The notes beneath the pieces were generated by a model that ran no database searches, was not told the DNA's origin, and saw only the letters and a list, made by a program, of their open reading frames with translations. A stretch of 64,000 bases of DNA, taken from NCBI GenBank assembly GCA_030686995.1, contig CM060685.1, positions 121,950,823 through 122,014,822 of the forward strand. The letters are read 5' to 3'. Origin of the DNA: Artemisia argyi. Lineage: Eukaryota; Streptophyta; Magnoliopsida; Asterales; Asteraceae. The stretch's first letter is position 1, and every line of letters begins with the position of its first letter. Below, piece by piece: positions 39,257 through 51,114 of this stretch. The translations under genes and the position numbers were made by a program.

Positions 39257-40800
39257 ACGGAGTTGACAATGAAAATCCTATACCAGTCAACATAGAAAAC
39301 AATGATAATACGTATCAGGAACCGGATCAAATACCTGATCCAGACTCACCAATCACACCACCAACATATACTTACAACCCTAACTTAGAAGATGAAGAAG
39401 AAGCTACTTTTAGCTCATTAGGAAGCTCATATCAGAGATATGATGATAGACCGATACGAGTTTCAAAGAGATACCGAAATCTATGAAGACGCACGTGAAG
39501 TAGAAGCAGAAACTCTATTTTTCACTGAAGAAGAACCCTGTAACTATAAGGAAGCATCGACAGATAAGAAATGGATTGAGGCCATGGAGATTGAATTAGA
39601 TTCAATCAACAAGAATAACACATGGACTCTTGCTACATTGCCAACAAACCAGAAGGTAATAGGACTCAAATGGGTTTATAAGACCAAGAGGGATGCAAAA
39701 GGAAAAATCATCAAATATAAAAGCAAGATTAGTAGCAAAATATTATGTACAAGAATAAGGGATACACTTCGATGAAGTATTCACACCAGTTGCTAGGATA
39801 GAGGAAGTTCGTTTGATATTAGCAGTAGCAGCATATCATGGATGGCAAGTACATCACTTAGATGTAAAATCAACATTTTTACATGGAGATTAGAAGGAAG
39901 AAGTTTATGTTACACAACCTGAAGGATTTATTCAACAAGGAAACTTAGGAAAAGTCTACTAGCTAACCAAAGCTTTTTACGGCTTAAGACAAGCACCAAG
40001 AGCTTGGAATGTGAAGCTTGATCAAACCTTGAAGTCATTTGACTTTAAGAAATGTAATCTCGAACAAGCAGTTTGCACAAAGAGAAGCAAGACTTCTACA
40101 CTTATAGTTGGAGTATATGTAGATGACTTGATAATCACGGGCACTCCAAGGAAGGAAATAGAAATATTTAAATCCCATATGGAAGAAAAAATTGAAATGA
40201 GTGACTTAGGATTGCTAGCTTATTACCTTGGGATAGAAGTTATACAGACAGGAGGAGAGATTACAATCAAGCAAACAGGATATATTAACAAGGTCTTGAA
40301 AGAAACAACTATGACGGACAGCAATGATACGAAGATACCAATGGATCCTGGCACTAAGTTGGTCAAGGCGGAAGATGGAAACTTAGTTGACGCAACTTAC
40401 TACCGAAGCTTAATTGGAAGTCTTAGGTACTTACTACATACAAGACCAGATCTTAGTTACTCAGTCAGACTACTCAGCAGATTTATGCAAGACCCGAAGG
40501 ATCATCACCTGAAGGCAGTGAAACAAGTAATCTGATACATCAAAGGAACAAAGGAGCATGGTATAATATACAAGAAAGAAGGCGGCTGCAAGATTACAGG
40601 TTACAATGACAATAGTTATGGAATCAACACCGATCAAGGAAAAGGAACTACTGGGATAGTATTTTATTTTGGAGAGTCACCTATTACCTGGTGTACTCAG
40701 AAGCAACCAACAGTGGCGCTCTCATCATGTGAATTAGAATTCATGGTGGCTATTGGAGCAGCATGTCAAGCCTTATGGTAAAACGATTACTCAGTGAATT
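39257..40800 (+). pseudogene. Copia pol C-half: reverse transcriptase and RNase H
   Basis: The RT region begins NYKEASTDKKWIEAMEIELD (39541), with VIGLKWVYKTKRD and, after a frame change near 39725, FDEVFTPVARIEEVRLILAV and HHLDVKSTFLHGD. The catalytic YVDD is in GVYVDDLIITG (about 40116). RNase H relics run TWCTQKQPTVALSSCELEF (about 40687). Stops occur at about 39892, 39961 and 40533. The element is dead as coded but the active-site motifs remain readable. Confidence 0.9.
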
Positions 40801-41107
40801 AACTAGATGAGAAGAGAAAAGGATAATGCTGAAAGAAAGGATAACGCTGAAAGTTGACAATGTTTCAGCAATAGCACTCGTAAAGAACCTAGTTTTTCAT
40901 AGAAGAAGCAAGCACATCGACATTCGCTGTCATTTTATTCGTTAATGCGTAGAGAATGGTCACATCAATGTGGAACACGTTAGTGGAGAATTACAAAGAG
41001 CATATATTTTAACAAAAGCTTTACCAAGACTAAAGTTCGTAATTATGCGACAAATACTCGGAGTTCAAGATTTAGGACGAAGCAACGATCAAGATTAAGG
41101 AGGAGAA

Positions 41108-41424
41108 TGTGAACAAGATAATCTCGACGAAACACGAAGGACCAAACTTGGTCGTTAGATAGTTAATAACCGCCAAAGCAGTTAAGTTAGTTAGTTAGTT
41201 AAATTGGTTAGTTAGTTATTCGGTTATGTGGCAGTTATGTCGGTTACAAACCGAATGGATGTATTGTTTGGGCCACACCCATTCGAACAGGCACAAGAAA
41301 AGGGACACACCCTTTCGTACTCTCTATATATGTATGAACATGTATCATTGTAACAGTTAGACGAATTAAATAGTTATTCAGATTATTGCAATTTCATTTT
41401 CGACTCACCATTTTGGGACTAACA
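41108..41424 (+). repeat. 3' LTR of the copia element
   Basis: 317 bp, TG...CA ends, preceded by the polypurine tract. Compared with the 5' LTR it lacks a 16-bp stretch near its start and has an additional TTAGTTAGTTA-type 16-bp stretch. Confidence 0.93.
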
Positions 41425-41890
41425 TAATCATATTGTATATAGAAACTCATGATCGAGCATTTTTGCTGGCATGGATCACATACATGCACGAGCACCAGTG
41501 TTTTGAATTATACATACATATGCTATGAAACACGCATCAAAGAAAAACCTCAAGTTACAGATTAATCAGTAATACTGGGACATTAAGCAAATGGCAAAAC
41601 TTACATTCATCCAAAATGAATCGAGTTCTTAAATTATCTCATAACATAAACTACTCTCACCAACACAGTCAAGCATCTGGTCTCGTCACTCCAACCAATT
41701 CTCATATCAATCTGTATCTTGTATTTCTAGCACTAAATCGAATGCTCTCTTTTCTATTCATCCTCTTATCTCCAGCACTACTATGTTGCCTATTATCCCA
41801 TCCACGAATAATAGTCAACGGTGATACCTGCACCTGCAAGCATAAAAAGATATGGCAACGACTTTTATTACTTACACCACCTCCTATTTT
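41425..41890. other. Intergenic DNA, no gene
   Basis: No protein similarity and no repeat structure recognised between the copia element and the start of the LINE fragment. Confidence 0.45.
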
Positions 41891-42301
41891 TTGGGTAAAG
41901 GGATTTTACCCAGTGATATATATTAATAAATAATATGAGTTTCGTACAAGAAAGAGTGGTGATCAGCCACTCTTATAAAGAAGAAAAATGAAAACACTCG
42001 TATTTGAACCAACTCAAATACGAACAGCCAACTAAACAAATAAAACTAGCAGGAAGACTATGCTAGCATAATAAACAAAAACTCCATGCACAACTCATGA
42101 AATCTTCCAAGTAGTCTTCATTTGGCTCACTCTCGCCTTATTCTTGAATCTGATAGAAGCAATTTTTGAGCGAATCATCTCTACAATAAACTTGGTAACT
42201 TGGTTTTCATTCCTACTTGTCTTGGCATGAACTCGGTTGTTGCATTCCTGCTAGATAAAGTTAGCAGACAAGGCCAAGATTAATCGCCCCACTATACTCG
42301 T
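41890..42301 (-). pseudogene. L1-type LINE, 3' part (minus strand)
   Basis: On the minus strand, bases 42301 down to about 42095 read SIVGRLILALSANFI, stop, QECNNRVHAKTSRNENQV and KIASIRFKNKARV: the C-terminus of an L1 ORF2. It continues directly from the fragment at 49351-50290 once the gypsy-like element and one copy of its 5-bp target are removed (NMMSIVGRL across the join). Sequence 42090 to 41890 would be the 3' untranslated region. Confidence 0.8.
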
Positions 42302-43743
42302 TGATGAGGCGAAAAGTGAACCGTTTTTACGGGGTCATTTAAGCCCGGATTCATGATTATTTGATCAAATATTGCCCTAAATCGTTCCTTTTGTCATTTT
42401 AGGTACTTTTGGAGAGAAATCTGGAAAAGAAAGCATTTTGGACGTTTTTGGAGCATAAAAGTGAAGAAAACGACAAAGTCTCAATTTTCCTTGCTGGAAC
42501 AGTACCTGCGGTGTCAAGTCTCTCCACATGACGGCGTCAAGAGTTACAAAAGAGGTGGATGTGGAAAGTACACGTGACAATCCAGAGAGTTTTTGTGCAT
42601 AGGAGATGACGGCGTCACCCAAGGCCGTCATGGTCCAAGTATTAGTGACGGCCCAGAAGAAAATCACACATGACGGCGTCACAAATGGATTTAGGCAATA
42701 CGATTTCATTATGGCGGCAAGTTGACGGCATCACAACTTAACACATGACGCCGTCACCCTGTAAAATCTATATATAGTTTTCCAAATTTCATTCATAAGT
42801 GTGCAACTTTGAGGGAAAAACCCTAGGTCGAATTTTCTAGCTTTTTCAAGGGTTTCAACCCTTTGAATCTTTCATGTTCAATTAAAGATAAGTACTCTTT
42901 CAAATCATTCAATATGTGTATATGTTGTTTGATTATATCTTACGCTTGTCTTCTATTTAACATGCTAGGCTAGATTTCGTTTGTGTTTGCTTAGATGTAG
43001 TGAAACCTAGATGTTGATTATGGGTTGATTGCTTGTTTATAATTGTTACGGATGATTGTATTCGACGTTAGGCTTAAGAAAACTGGCAGACTTCCATTGG
43101 TAACTTGCTTGAACGTCTTAAGAAACATGATCGGAGGTGTACTACAATTTTTGGTTGTATTTAATGCGTAGGAGAATTCTAATGATCCCATGTTAGGAGC
43201 TTCTAACGGCTCGACATAGGAGTGAAGTAGGATCCTATAGAGTTAGGGAATATTGTACACGGCCCTACGACTAGTATTAAGGAATATGACTCGTCATCCA
43301 TGCAATTGTAACAAGTAATTAACCTGTAAAAGATATTTAGGGAGTAATGAAACCTAAGTAAACACAACTTTCCTCATCATTGTTTACACCACATTAGTAT
43401 AATAGTTGTATTTTCATTTCTTTTATTTTATTTTGATTGCATCTTTAGATAAATTGGGTTAGTTGACTAGCAACTAATTCCACTCACTCCTTCAAAACCT
43501 GAGATTTTTAATTGCTTTTATAAAAATATAAAAATACAAAAACAATCATCCCTCACCTCTAGACTTAGTTTAGTAGATTTTCTAATCCTAGCGACACTAT
43601 TCCTGAGTTGAACGATCAATCCTCCGGTACTTGTCACTATACTATACTACAATGATCAGGTACACTGCCTGGTGGGGTTTGTAAGCTTCTCAAGATCCCT
43701 TGAGAAGTAAAACCTGTTGCGAGGTTTCGATCCTCACGTATCA
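42302..43743 (+). repeat. 5' LTR of the pol-less gypsy-like element
   Basis: 1442 bp. Bases 42529-42756 contain five TGACGGCGTCA-type inverted half-site pairs (42529, 42607, 42671, 42723, 42746) upstream of TATATATAG at about 42769. This is the U3 promoter region. Confidence 0.93.
42529..42756. promoter_or_regulatory. TGACG inverted-pair cluster in 5' LTR
   Basis: Five copies of TGACGNCRTCA at starts 42529, 42607, 42671, 42723 and 42746, with extra single TGACG at about 42655. TGACG is the core of TGA-type bZIP binding sites; here two cores face each other around one base. The cluster ends 13 bp before the TATA-like motif. Confidence 0.7.
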
Positions 43744-43925
43744 AGTTTTTGGCGCCGCAGCCCGGGAAATAGTTATTGTCTAGGTTAGAATTTCTTTTTA
43801 TTAGGTCTACTTACTAGATTCTAATCTAGTAAGGTTTTATTTTTATTTTTAGGTTTTCTTTAGTCTATCTTTTTCTTCGTGCCTTTGTTAGTAAATTAAG
43901 TTCATTGACTATTCCGTTTGCTATT

Positions 43926-45317
43926 ATGGAGAACGCGAATCCACCATACTACCGACCACGAAATTCACCCACTCCAAATGACATATTGATGTTCAAACAA
44001 CATGAAGATGAACCTATCTATGATGCTTGGACTCATTTTAAATATTTACTCCGAAAAGTCCCTCATCGTAGTTTCGATCTATGGTCCCAAATTGAAATAT
44101 TTTACCATCGTGTCGATCACTATACCAAAATGGACATTGACCATGCCGCAGATGGGAACCTTTGGGGATTAAGTGCTGAAGAAGCATGGGAAGCCATAGA
44201 GAATTGTTCCATACTCGCTAAGAAGTTGGACAATCCAACAAACGTTGTTACGGATAAATTGATAGCAAGTTTGAGGGAACAAGCAAGAAGTTTGTTTAGG
44301 AATAATAAGCCTATAGATGAGATACCTAGGTGCACAGAGTGGTTTGATTTCACCATAATATAGGATGAACACATAGGTGACCTTGATGTGATGGAGGATT
44401 TAGCCGAACATGATCACATTGATCAAAAAGACCTAGGTTTTATGATCGATGATGATAAATCTCGAGAAACACATGATGAATCTTTTGGGCAATTTGAATA
44501 TAGCAGCCAGAATATTGAGGATGATTCGTATGATTCGAATATAGAAGTTGAGATGCCTAGAGAAGCACTTGAGATACTTGGGAAAATGTTAGGGTTAGAT
44601 TATAATAAAACACATGTTGAGGATGTAAGTGATCTTGACACAAGGAATGATGAAGTAAATAACATAAGCTCACAAAGTACCCCACAAGTCCTACCATCAT
44701 TTGAGGCACACACACCGCACGTGACTTACCCGGAAGAAGTAGAAGTGACTATAGGAGCCCTGATAGAGGTAGAACCCTTGGACCAAGCACAACTAGAGAA
44801 TATAGGTTTTAACACTTGTAGTGATGACCTTTCTTTTAGTTCTAAGGAAGTTCCTAGTCTTGATGAACCCCAACCAAAACCGTTACCTAATCTTCCATCC
44901 TTGGATGAAAATTTAGGAATTGAAATAGGTTCTGATCCACCCATCAAACCATATAGTCCGGGTAGTCTTAGGATAAAGGTAGTGGACTCTAAGCCTTGTA
45001 GAGAGGAAGCCAATATAGGAGTGGAAAATGACCTTACATGCTTACATCACCCATTTATGATTGATCACAAAAAACATTATGGGTTTAAACCGGGTTTATT
45101 AGGTCAAGATGGATTCCCAACTAGGAGTCTCTCGAAGTTGATAGAAGATGATCCCTTTCGAAGAGAAAATCTTAATCCGCCCACTAACCCAATTGAATTA
45201 GGTAAGGTTATGATGATAGGAGCACAGCCCTTTGAGCATATAATTCATCCACTACTCTTTCCTCACGTGGCATATTTCCACCTAAGGGTGTGTATTGCTA
45301 CTATCACCCACACTTAA
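43926..45317 (+). pseudogene. Gag-like ORF of the pol-less gypsy-like element
   Basis: The frame opens at MENANPPYYRPRNSPTPND and contains DAWTHFKYLLRKVPHRSFD, IEIFYHRVDHYTK and GLSAEEAWEAIENCSILAKK, which match the layout of Athila/Tat Gag proteins (W.FK.LLRK.P, I.IFY.G.D). One TAG at 44361-44363 interrupts it; the same frame then stays open to 45317 (463 codons in all). The second half is acidic and Pro-rich (DEPQPKPLPNLPSLDEN) and resembles the Gag-Pol linker of that group. I do not recognise the last 100 residues. There is no zinc knuckle. It may be a translated gag-only product of a non-autonomous family, with a late nonsense change. Confidence 0.78.
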
Positions 45318-47249
45318 TCCTAAGTGTAGGGAAAACCTCCCCTATTTCCGTTAAATAAGGGTAGAGTCAGGCTCGTGACTCGAACAAAAACAAGCACTTA
45401 TTGGGAGGCAACCCAAGCTTTATTTATTTATTTATTTATTTGTTTGTTTTGTTTGTTTGTTTGATTTTATTTGTTTCCGTATGCATGTTTTATTTTTATT
45501 GTTGGTAGATCATGTTTCAAACTAAATTGTGAATATGCTTTTTTTTTTTTTTTTGTTTAACTTCGTCTTAACTTTATATAAAGGTATTTTGCAAAAGCTA
45601 AGTGTAAGGGAAACCCCAAATTTGTTTATAAGAACGAAATTGATCATGATTCGCCACAATATTAAATGAACATGTATATTAGTATTTGTTAAAGTCAATT
45701 GCTTGTATCGAGTCATAATGATGTTTTGCAGGATTTTCCAGGAAGTAGGACATAAGTTTTTCCAGAAATTTTCCGGAAACTTAATGTAAAGATTTCTGCA
45801 GGTCACTTCTAACGGCGTCAGGAATTAACACCTGATGGCGTCACGTGTAAAATTCTGGAAATTTTCCGAGTTTTGTTTTTCTAACGGAGTCTTAAAGTTT
45901 TTGATAATTCTTTAGTTTTATAAACTCCAGGAAATCTGCAAACATTCATTCCACAAGCATTATATTTTACATTGTTTTCTAGGATTGGTTAGTATATATA
46001 GATTGACGCCGATTTTACGCGAGGTTGCCTTGATTGTTTTCTCAGGTTTAACAGGTTATATATGACAAGAAGATGATTTATTTTCTGGAAGGGAAGCTTT
46101 GAATGTTCATTTTCTTGGAGGAGGATCTAACCTTGTTGATACACTATCCACACCGAACGAATCAGGGGAGTATTTGTTTTTATTTTTTTACCTGTTTTAC
46201 TTTTACATCCTTTAATTGAACATTGGGGACAATGTTCATCCTAAGTGTAAGGGGAGGGTAAATGATGATACCTTATAGGATACTATTGCACATGAGTTTG
46301 TTTGTTTGATGGTAGGTGTGTAATAAAACTAAGAGAAATACTTGTTAGTGTAATTTTAGCACCAAATTTAAATTTTTTTACAACATTTAGGAGTGAAACT
46401 TTAGCCTTAACAAGCGTCTCATGGATAGGAGTTGTATGACTAGCACAAAACCGTACCATTCAGAAAAATTTTTCACTCATATATGTGAGGTTCGCCTTTA
46501 GATTTGATAGGAAAAGCATTCATTATTAGTGCTTATGAGTGTACCGGTAGCATTTAGATTCTAGAACTTGCGTTAGTGATGCATCCCGAGACCGCTAGTG
46601 AGACTACATTCGTGTAGTAGGATTTACTACATGATAAGAGGCATTAGGATCACCCTTGTGTTAAACCCGTATCATAATTACTTGACCATTTAAGTCATAT
46701 TACTTGGCTAGTAAAGTCAACTAATTTTCCTACACCTTAGCGTTGTACTCATTTTTAGTACACGAAACCCCTAGTACACCCCTCCGAGCCTATCTTTTCG
46801 TTTCTAACTTTAAGCATCTTACTTAAAGGAAGAATTTGTTACAACCCACCCAAATGTACAACCAAATCGCCTTACCCTTCCGTGTATGCACTCATCTTTA
46901 GTGCATTATTGTTATTTGTTTAAACCCTTAATTAATTATCTAATTGATTACATGGTTGCTAAGTCGAGTCATATCTTATATATATATTGTTTTGGGACGA
47001 TTGGGACTCATGGGTAAAGTACTTATGTTATGGAGTAATGGGGAAGAACATCATTATTACCCCCATATGTGCGTTAATCTTAAAAAGTACTCCAAGTGTT
47101 TTGATTATCTTGATTCGAGTCGTTAGATTAGTTCATTGTAAAGTATGTAAAAAGTCAAGTGTAAGGGGAATGTACATTCCCTATGATGTATTATTTTGGA
47201 TGGTAGGGTAAGAGTGTATGCACACACACACACACACACACACAAAAAA

Positions 47250-47291
<42 letters not shown>

Positions 47292-47911
47292 GAAAAGTAA
47301 AGAAAAAAAAATAGAAAAAGAAAAGAGAAAAAACATACGGACTACCATCCCGTTTCATTCTATGTTTATTTTTATTTTTTATTTTTATTTTTTTTATTAT
47401 TATTTTTTTTTTTTTTGATTCATTAGCTTAAGTCAAGTCTAGTCTTGGCTTAGCAACGCCATATTGTATATTTAATTAACCAAGATGATTAACTCGCCAC
47501 CAGTAAATATTGCCTTTATTCAACAAAACCGTGTATTCCATATCCCTACACCTAACGTTATAACCCTTTAAAAGACCTCTTTGATAGTTTATCATAGGTG
47601 CTTACGCCAAGTGGTGGAGGTTTGATCCTTTCCTAAGCCTATGGTAATCTATTTTGCTATGACAGGTAGTGAGAGATGTTTTCCATTTCCTTATTGTGAT
47701 ATATACTTTACTACACCCGAGAGATGTGAGTATCTAAACACTATTTGTGAGGTGCTAGTGTATGACCTCCATGCTTGTCTTTGGTTTTTAGTGGAACGAT
47801 TATTTGTTGTAATTACTTTTATATTAGTGTTAAATGACCTCTAACTTGTATTTTGATTAGAATAAAAGCGCATTTCTATGAGGACAAGCAAATCTCAAGT
47901 GTAAGGGTATT
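45318..47911 (+). other. Non-coding 3' internal region of the gypsy-like element
   Basis: No ORF of interest. It holds a TTGGGAGGCAACCCAAGC sequence (about 45399), (TTTA)n/(GTTT)n tracts (45419-45465), GGGGACAATGTTCATCC (about 46224), and five AAGTGTA(A)GGG words (about 45321, 45598, 46242, 47157, 47896). A (CA)n tract at 47219-47243 is followed by A-rich sequence to 47290. Two more TGACG-like pairs lie at about 45802-45842. Confidence 0.7.
47219..47290. repeat. (CA)n and poly-A microsatellite
   Basis: About 12 CA repeats, then a near-pure A run of about 40 bases. Open frames here (KKKK) are artefacts. Confidence 0.95.
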
Positions 47912-49350
47912 TGATGAGGCGAAAAGTGAACCGCTTTTACGGGGTCATTTATGCCCGGATTCGTGATTATTTGATCAAATATTGCCCTAAATCGTTCCTT
48001 TTGTCATTTTAGGTACTTTTGGAGAGAAATCTGGAAAAGAAAGCATTTTGGACGTTTTTGGAGCATAAAAGTGAATAGAACGGCAAAGTCTCAATTTTCC
48101 TTGCTTGAACAGTACCTGACGGCGTCAAGTCTCTCCACATGACGGCGTCAAGAGTTACAAAAGAGGTGGATGTGGAAAATACACGTGACGATCCAGAGAG
48201 TTTTTGTGCATAGGAGATGACTGCGTCACCCAAGGCCGGCATGGTCCAAGTATTAGTGACGGCCCAGAAGAAAATCACACATGACGGCATCACAAATGGA
48301 TCTAGGCAATACGATTTCATTATGGCGGCGAGTTGACGGCGTCACAACTTAACACATGACGTCGTCACCCTGTAAAATCTATATATAGTTTTCCAAATTT
48401 CATTCATAAGTGTGCAACTTTGAGGGAAAAACCCTAGGTCGAATTTTCCAGCTTTTTCAAGGGTATCAACCCTTTGAATCTTTCATGTTCAATTAAAGAT
48501 AAGTACTCTTTCAAATCATTCAATATGTCTATGTGTTGTTTGATTATAACGCTTGTCTTCTATTTAACATGCTAGGCTAGATTTCGTTTGTGTTTGCTTA
48601 GATGTAGTGAAACCTAGATGTTGATTATGGGTTGATTGCTTGTTTATAATTGTTACGGATGATTGTATTCGATGTTAGGGTTAAGAAAACTGGCAGACTT
48701 CCATTGGTAACTTGCTTGAACGTCTTAAGAAACATGATAGGAGGTGTACTACGATTTTTGGTTGTATTTAGTGTGTAGGAGAATTCTAATGATCCCATGT
48801 TAGGAGCTTCTAACGGCTCGACGTAGGAGTGAAGTAGGATCCTATAGAGTTAGGGAATATTGTACACGACCCTATGACTAGTATTAAGGAATATGACCCG
48901 TTATCCATGCAATTGTAACAAGTAATTAACCTGTAAAAGATATCTAGGGAGTAATGAAACCTAAGTAAAAACAACTTTCCTCATCATTGTTTACACCACA
49001 TTAGTATAATAGTTGTATTTTCATTTCTTTTATTTTATTTTGATTGCATCTTTAGATAAATTGGGTTAGTTTGCTAGCAACTAATTCTGCCCACTCCTTT
49101 AAAACCTGAGATTTTTAATTGCTTTTATAAAAATATAAAAATACAAAAAGAATCATCCCTCACCTCTAGACTTAGTTTAGTAGATTTTCTAATCCTAGCG
49201 ACACTATTCCTGAGTTGAACGATCAATCCCCCGGTATTTGTCACTATACTATACTACAACGATCAGGTACACTGCCTGGTGGGGGTTGTAAGCTTCTCAA
49301 GATCCCTTGAGAGGTAAAACCTGTTGCGAGGGTGCGATCCCCACGTATCA
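47912..49350 (+). repeat. 3' LTR of the pol-less gypsy-like element
   Basis: 1439 bp, a close match to the 5' LTR with scattered substitutions and a few small indels. It has six TGACGGCGTCA-type pairs (48117, 48140, 48218, 48282, 48334, 48357) before TATATATAG at about 48380. Confidence 0.93.
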
Positions 49351-50290
49351 CTCATCATATTATCCTTCACAAACAATGGCATTAACCAGCTTACAATATT
49401 ATTCCAAGCGGGAGAAGTACTCGGAAACTCAGCATACGTTGTGACGATACTCCACACTTTAGAAGAAAAGGGACATTCAAAAAGCAAATGATCATGCGAA
49501 TCAGGTTGTAATTTGCAAAGAGAACACCGAAGCAGGTTTAAGTTGACGTCATTGCCAACGTCCCATTGCCTCAGCCTATCTTGCGTTTTAAGCCTCCTTC
49601 TCATAATAAGGCAAAGGTGAGTTGAGTGCCTAGGAATGCCATACTACGACCACACTAATCTGAAGCAACCAACTTCATTACTTCTTTGATGGATGGACTG
49701 CCAAACAACACTTACCGATAAGTCATTAAACAATCCATCGATAGACTTCCAAAGGAGCCTATCTTCTTGGTTCGCTTGAAGAATAGGGACATTAAAGTTA
49801 TTAAGCGATCGATACCTAACGAACCAACTTTGAGGCCACCTCTAAACATACCATGCATGATATCAGCAACACTCTCAAGGGACGTAAAGCCAGCACACCT
49901 AACAGCCCGGTTTGTAACATGAGCCATAACTATCCCACATGTCGAACCAAGCAGAGGCTTTACAACCATCTCCAAGCTTAAACCATACATACGGACGAAT
50001 GGTACTTCTAATACTCAATAGCTTCCTCTACCCCCAACTAACATTAGAACACAAAGGAACATCCCAAAAGCCACAATTTTCAGTCTGTACGCGTGAATCT
50101 ATCGAACCCATAACATTTCTTTATGAGTTAAAATCTTCCAAATATGAGCGGACATGAGAGCAATATTGAATTCATCAAGCTTACGAATTCCTAACCTACC
50201 TTCATATTTAGGAAAACAAACATCTTCCCATGACACCTTTGCCTTGCCCCTTTTCATTTCACCTTGACACCAAATAAAACCACACATTAA
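49351..50290 (-). pseudogene. L1-type LINE ORF2 fragment (minus strand)
   Basis: Reading the minus strand from 50287: MCGFIWCQGEMKRGKAKVSW, KYEGRLGIRKLDEFNIALMS, THKEMLWVR, then a poorer stretch with FTSLESVADIMHGMFRGGLK, then the zf-RVT region MRRRLKTQDRLRQWDVGND, CSLCKLQPDSHDHLLFECPF and VKDNMMS. These are the thumb-to-C-terminal blocks of plant L1 reverse transcriptases. Frameshifts and stops are frequent. The fragment is cut at 49351 by the gypsy-like element and resumes at 42301. Confidence 0.87.
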
Positions 50291-50309
50291 TTGCTCTATA
50301 GAATAAAGG

Positions 50310-50905
50310 TTTGGGAAAAAAATTCATGTTGTGAAATTTACATAATGTAAATATATTCTCTTCTAAAGAGATGCTAGGGTAGAACGGAGGCACTGCAATT
50401 TTAGCAACGTACAAGAAAATGTGTCAATTTGTGGTTTGGACAACAAGATACTATATTTGGAAAAATCGCAATTGTTGTGCGTTTTGGAAAAAAGTTGAAG
50501 CGACTACAAATTTATTTCATGAAAGTCGTTTGAGAGCATACAAATGGATAGTTAGAAGGTTCGGTATATACAAAGTAAACTGGGAGGAGTGGATACCTGG
50601 TACATGTACGGGGAATGGTTAGGTGATCTTAGTTTGTGTGTAATAAGTAGTGTTCCAAACTTATTTTGTTGGTTATGGTATGGTCTGCAGTGGGTATTTT
50701 TACTAGTGCAGATTGATCTTGTCTGAAGTTGGAAATTGGCTTGTTGTAGGGTCAAGTTTATTGTCAATGTGTCAAGAGCTTAAAATGTTGCTTGTCGTTT
50801 CTAACATATCGTTGGAGGATAGATTCATTTTTTTTCCAGTTATGTGCTATTTGTCAGGTTTAGTCTAGGGGGGTGTCTTTTGTCAATGTGTATATGCCGT
50901 TTTCA
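50310..50905 (+). pseudogene. L1-type LINE 3' end (plus strand), block 2 copy
   Basis: Paralogue of 20345-20996. It reads FVVWTTRYYIWKNRNCCAFW and LRAYKWIVRRFGIYKVNW, then a 3' untranslated region and an A-rich tail (50905-50925). Its left border joins the minus-strand LINE and is the left limit of duplication block 2. Confidence 0.8.
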
Positions 50906-51114
50906 AAAAAAAATAAAAAATAATAAGTTTAGTCAATCCTTGAAAGTTCAATATATAACACAAATTCTTTAAAGACTTAACAAACAAATTCGGACCATTT
51001 AGTTTTTCATCAAACTAAAAAAAAAAAAAAAATCACTATTTTAAAAAATAAATAAATAAATATCTCTCAAACGGTTAATCATTGCATGAAAAAATATACC
51101 ATTGCAACAAAATT

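Larger units (their letters stand above)
35265..41424 (+). mobile_element. Ty1/copia LTR retrotransposon, degenerate
   Basis: 6160 bp. LTRs: 35265-35577 (313 bp) and 41108-41424 (317 bp), beginning TGTGAACAAG and ending GGGACTAACA. The primer site TTGGCATCAGAGCC directly follows the 5' LTR, and the purine tract AAGGAGGAGAA precedes the 3' LTR. The gene order gag, protease, integrase, RT, RNase H is that of copia. Each LTR has a 16-bp indel relative to the other plus about eight substitutions. Flanking 5-mers (GAATT and TAATC) do not match, so no target duplication can be claimed. A 1.3-kb purine-rich leader (35578-36904) lies before gag. Confidence 0.94.
42302..49350 (+). mobile_element. Pol-less Ty3/gypsy (Athila/Tat-like) LTR element
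   Basis: 7049 bp. LTRs 42302-43743 and 47912-49350 (about 1.44 kb) begin TGATGAGGCG and end CACGTATCA. The primer site TGGCGCCGCAGCCCGGGA (43750-43767) resembles the tRNA-Asp-type site of Athila/Tat elements. A purine tract (AGTGTAAGGG) lies before the 3' LTR. Flanks CTCGT and CTCAT (42297-42301, 49351-49355) are a target duplication with one mismatch. One gag-like ORF lies at 43926-45317 and about 2.6 kb of non-coding DNA follows, without protease, RT or integrase. It must have been mobilised in trans. It is nested in a minus-strand LINE. Confidence 0.93.

Noticed and set aside
35260..41429. Target duplication for the copia element
   Set aside because: The flanking 5-mers GAATT and TAATC share only AAT; mutation or recombination may have removed a duplication, but none can be claimed.
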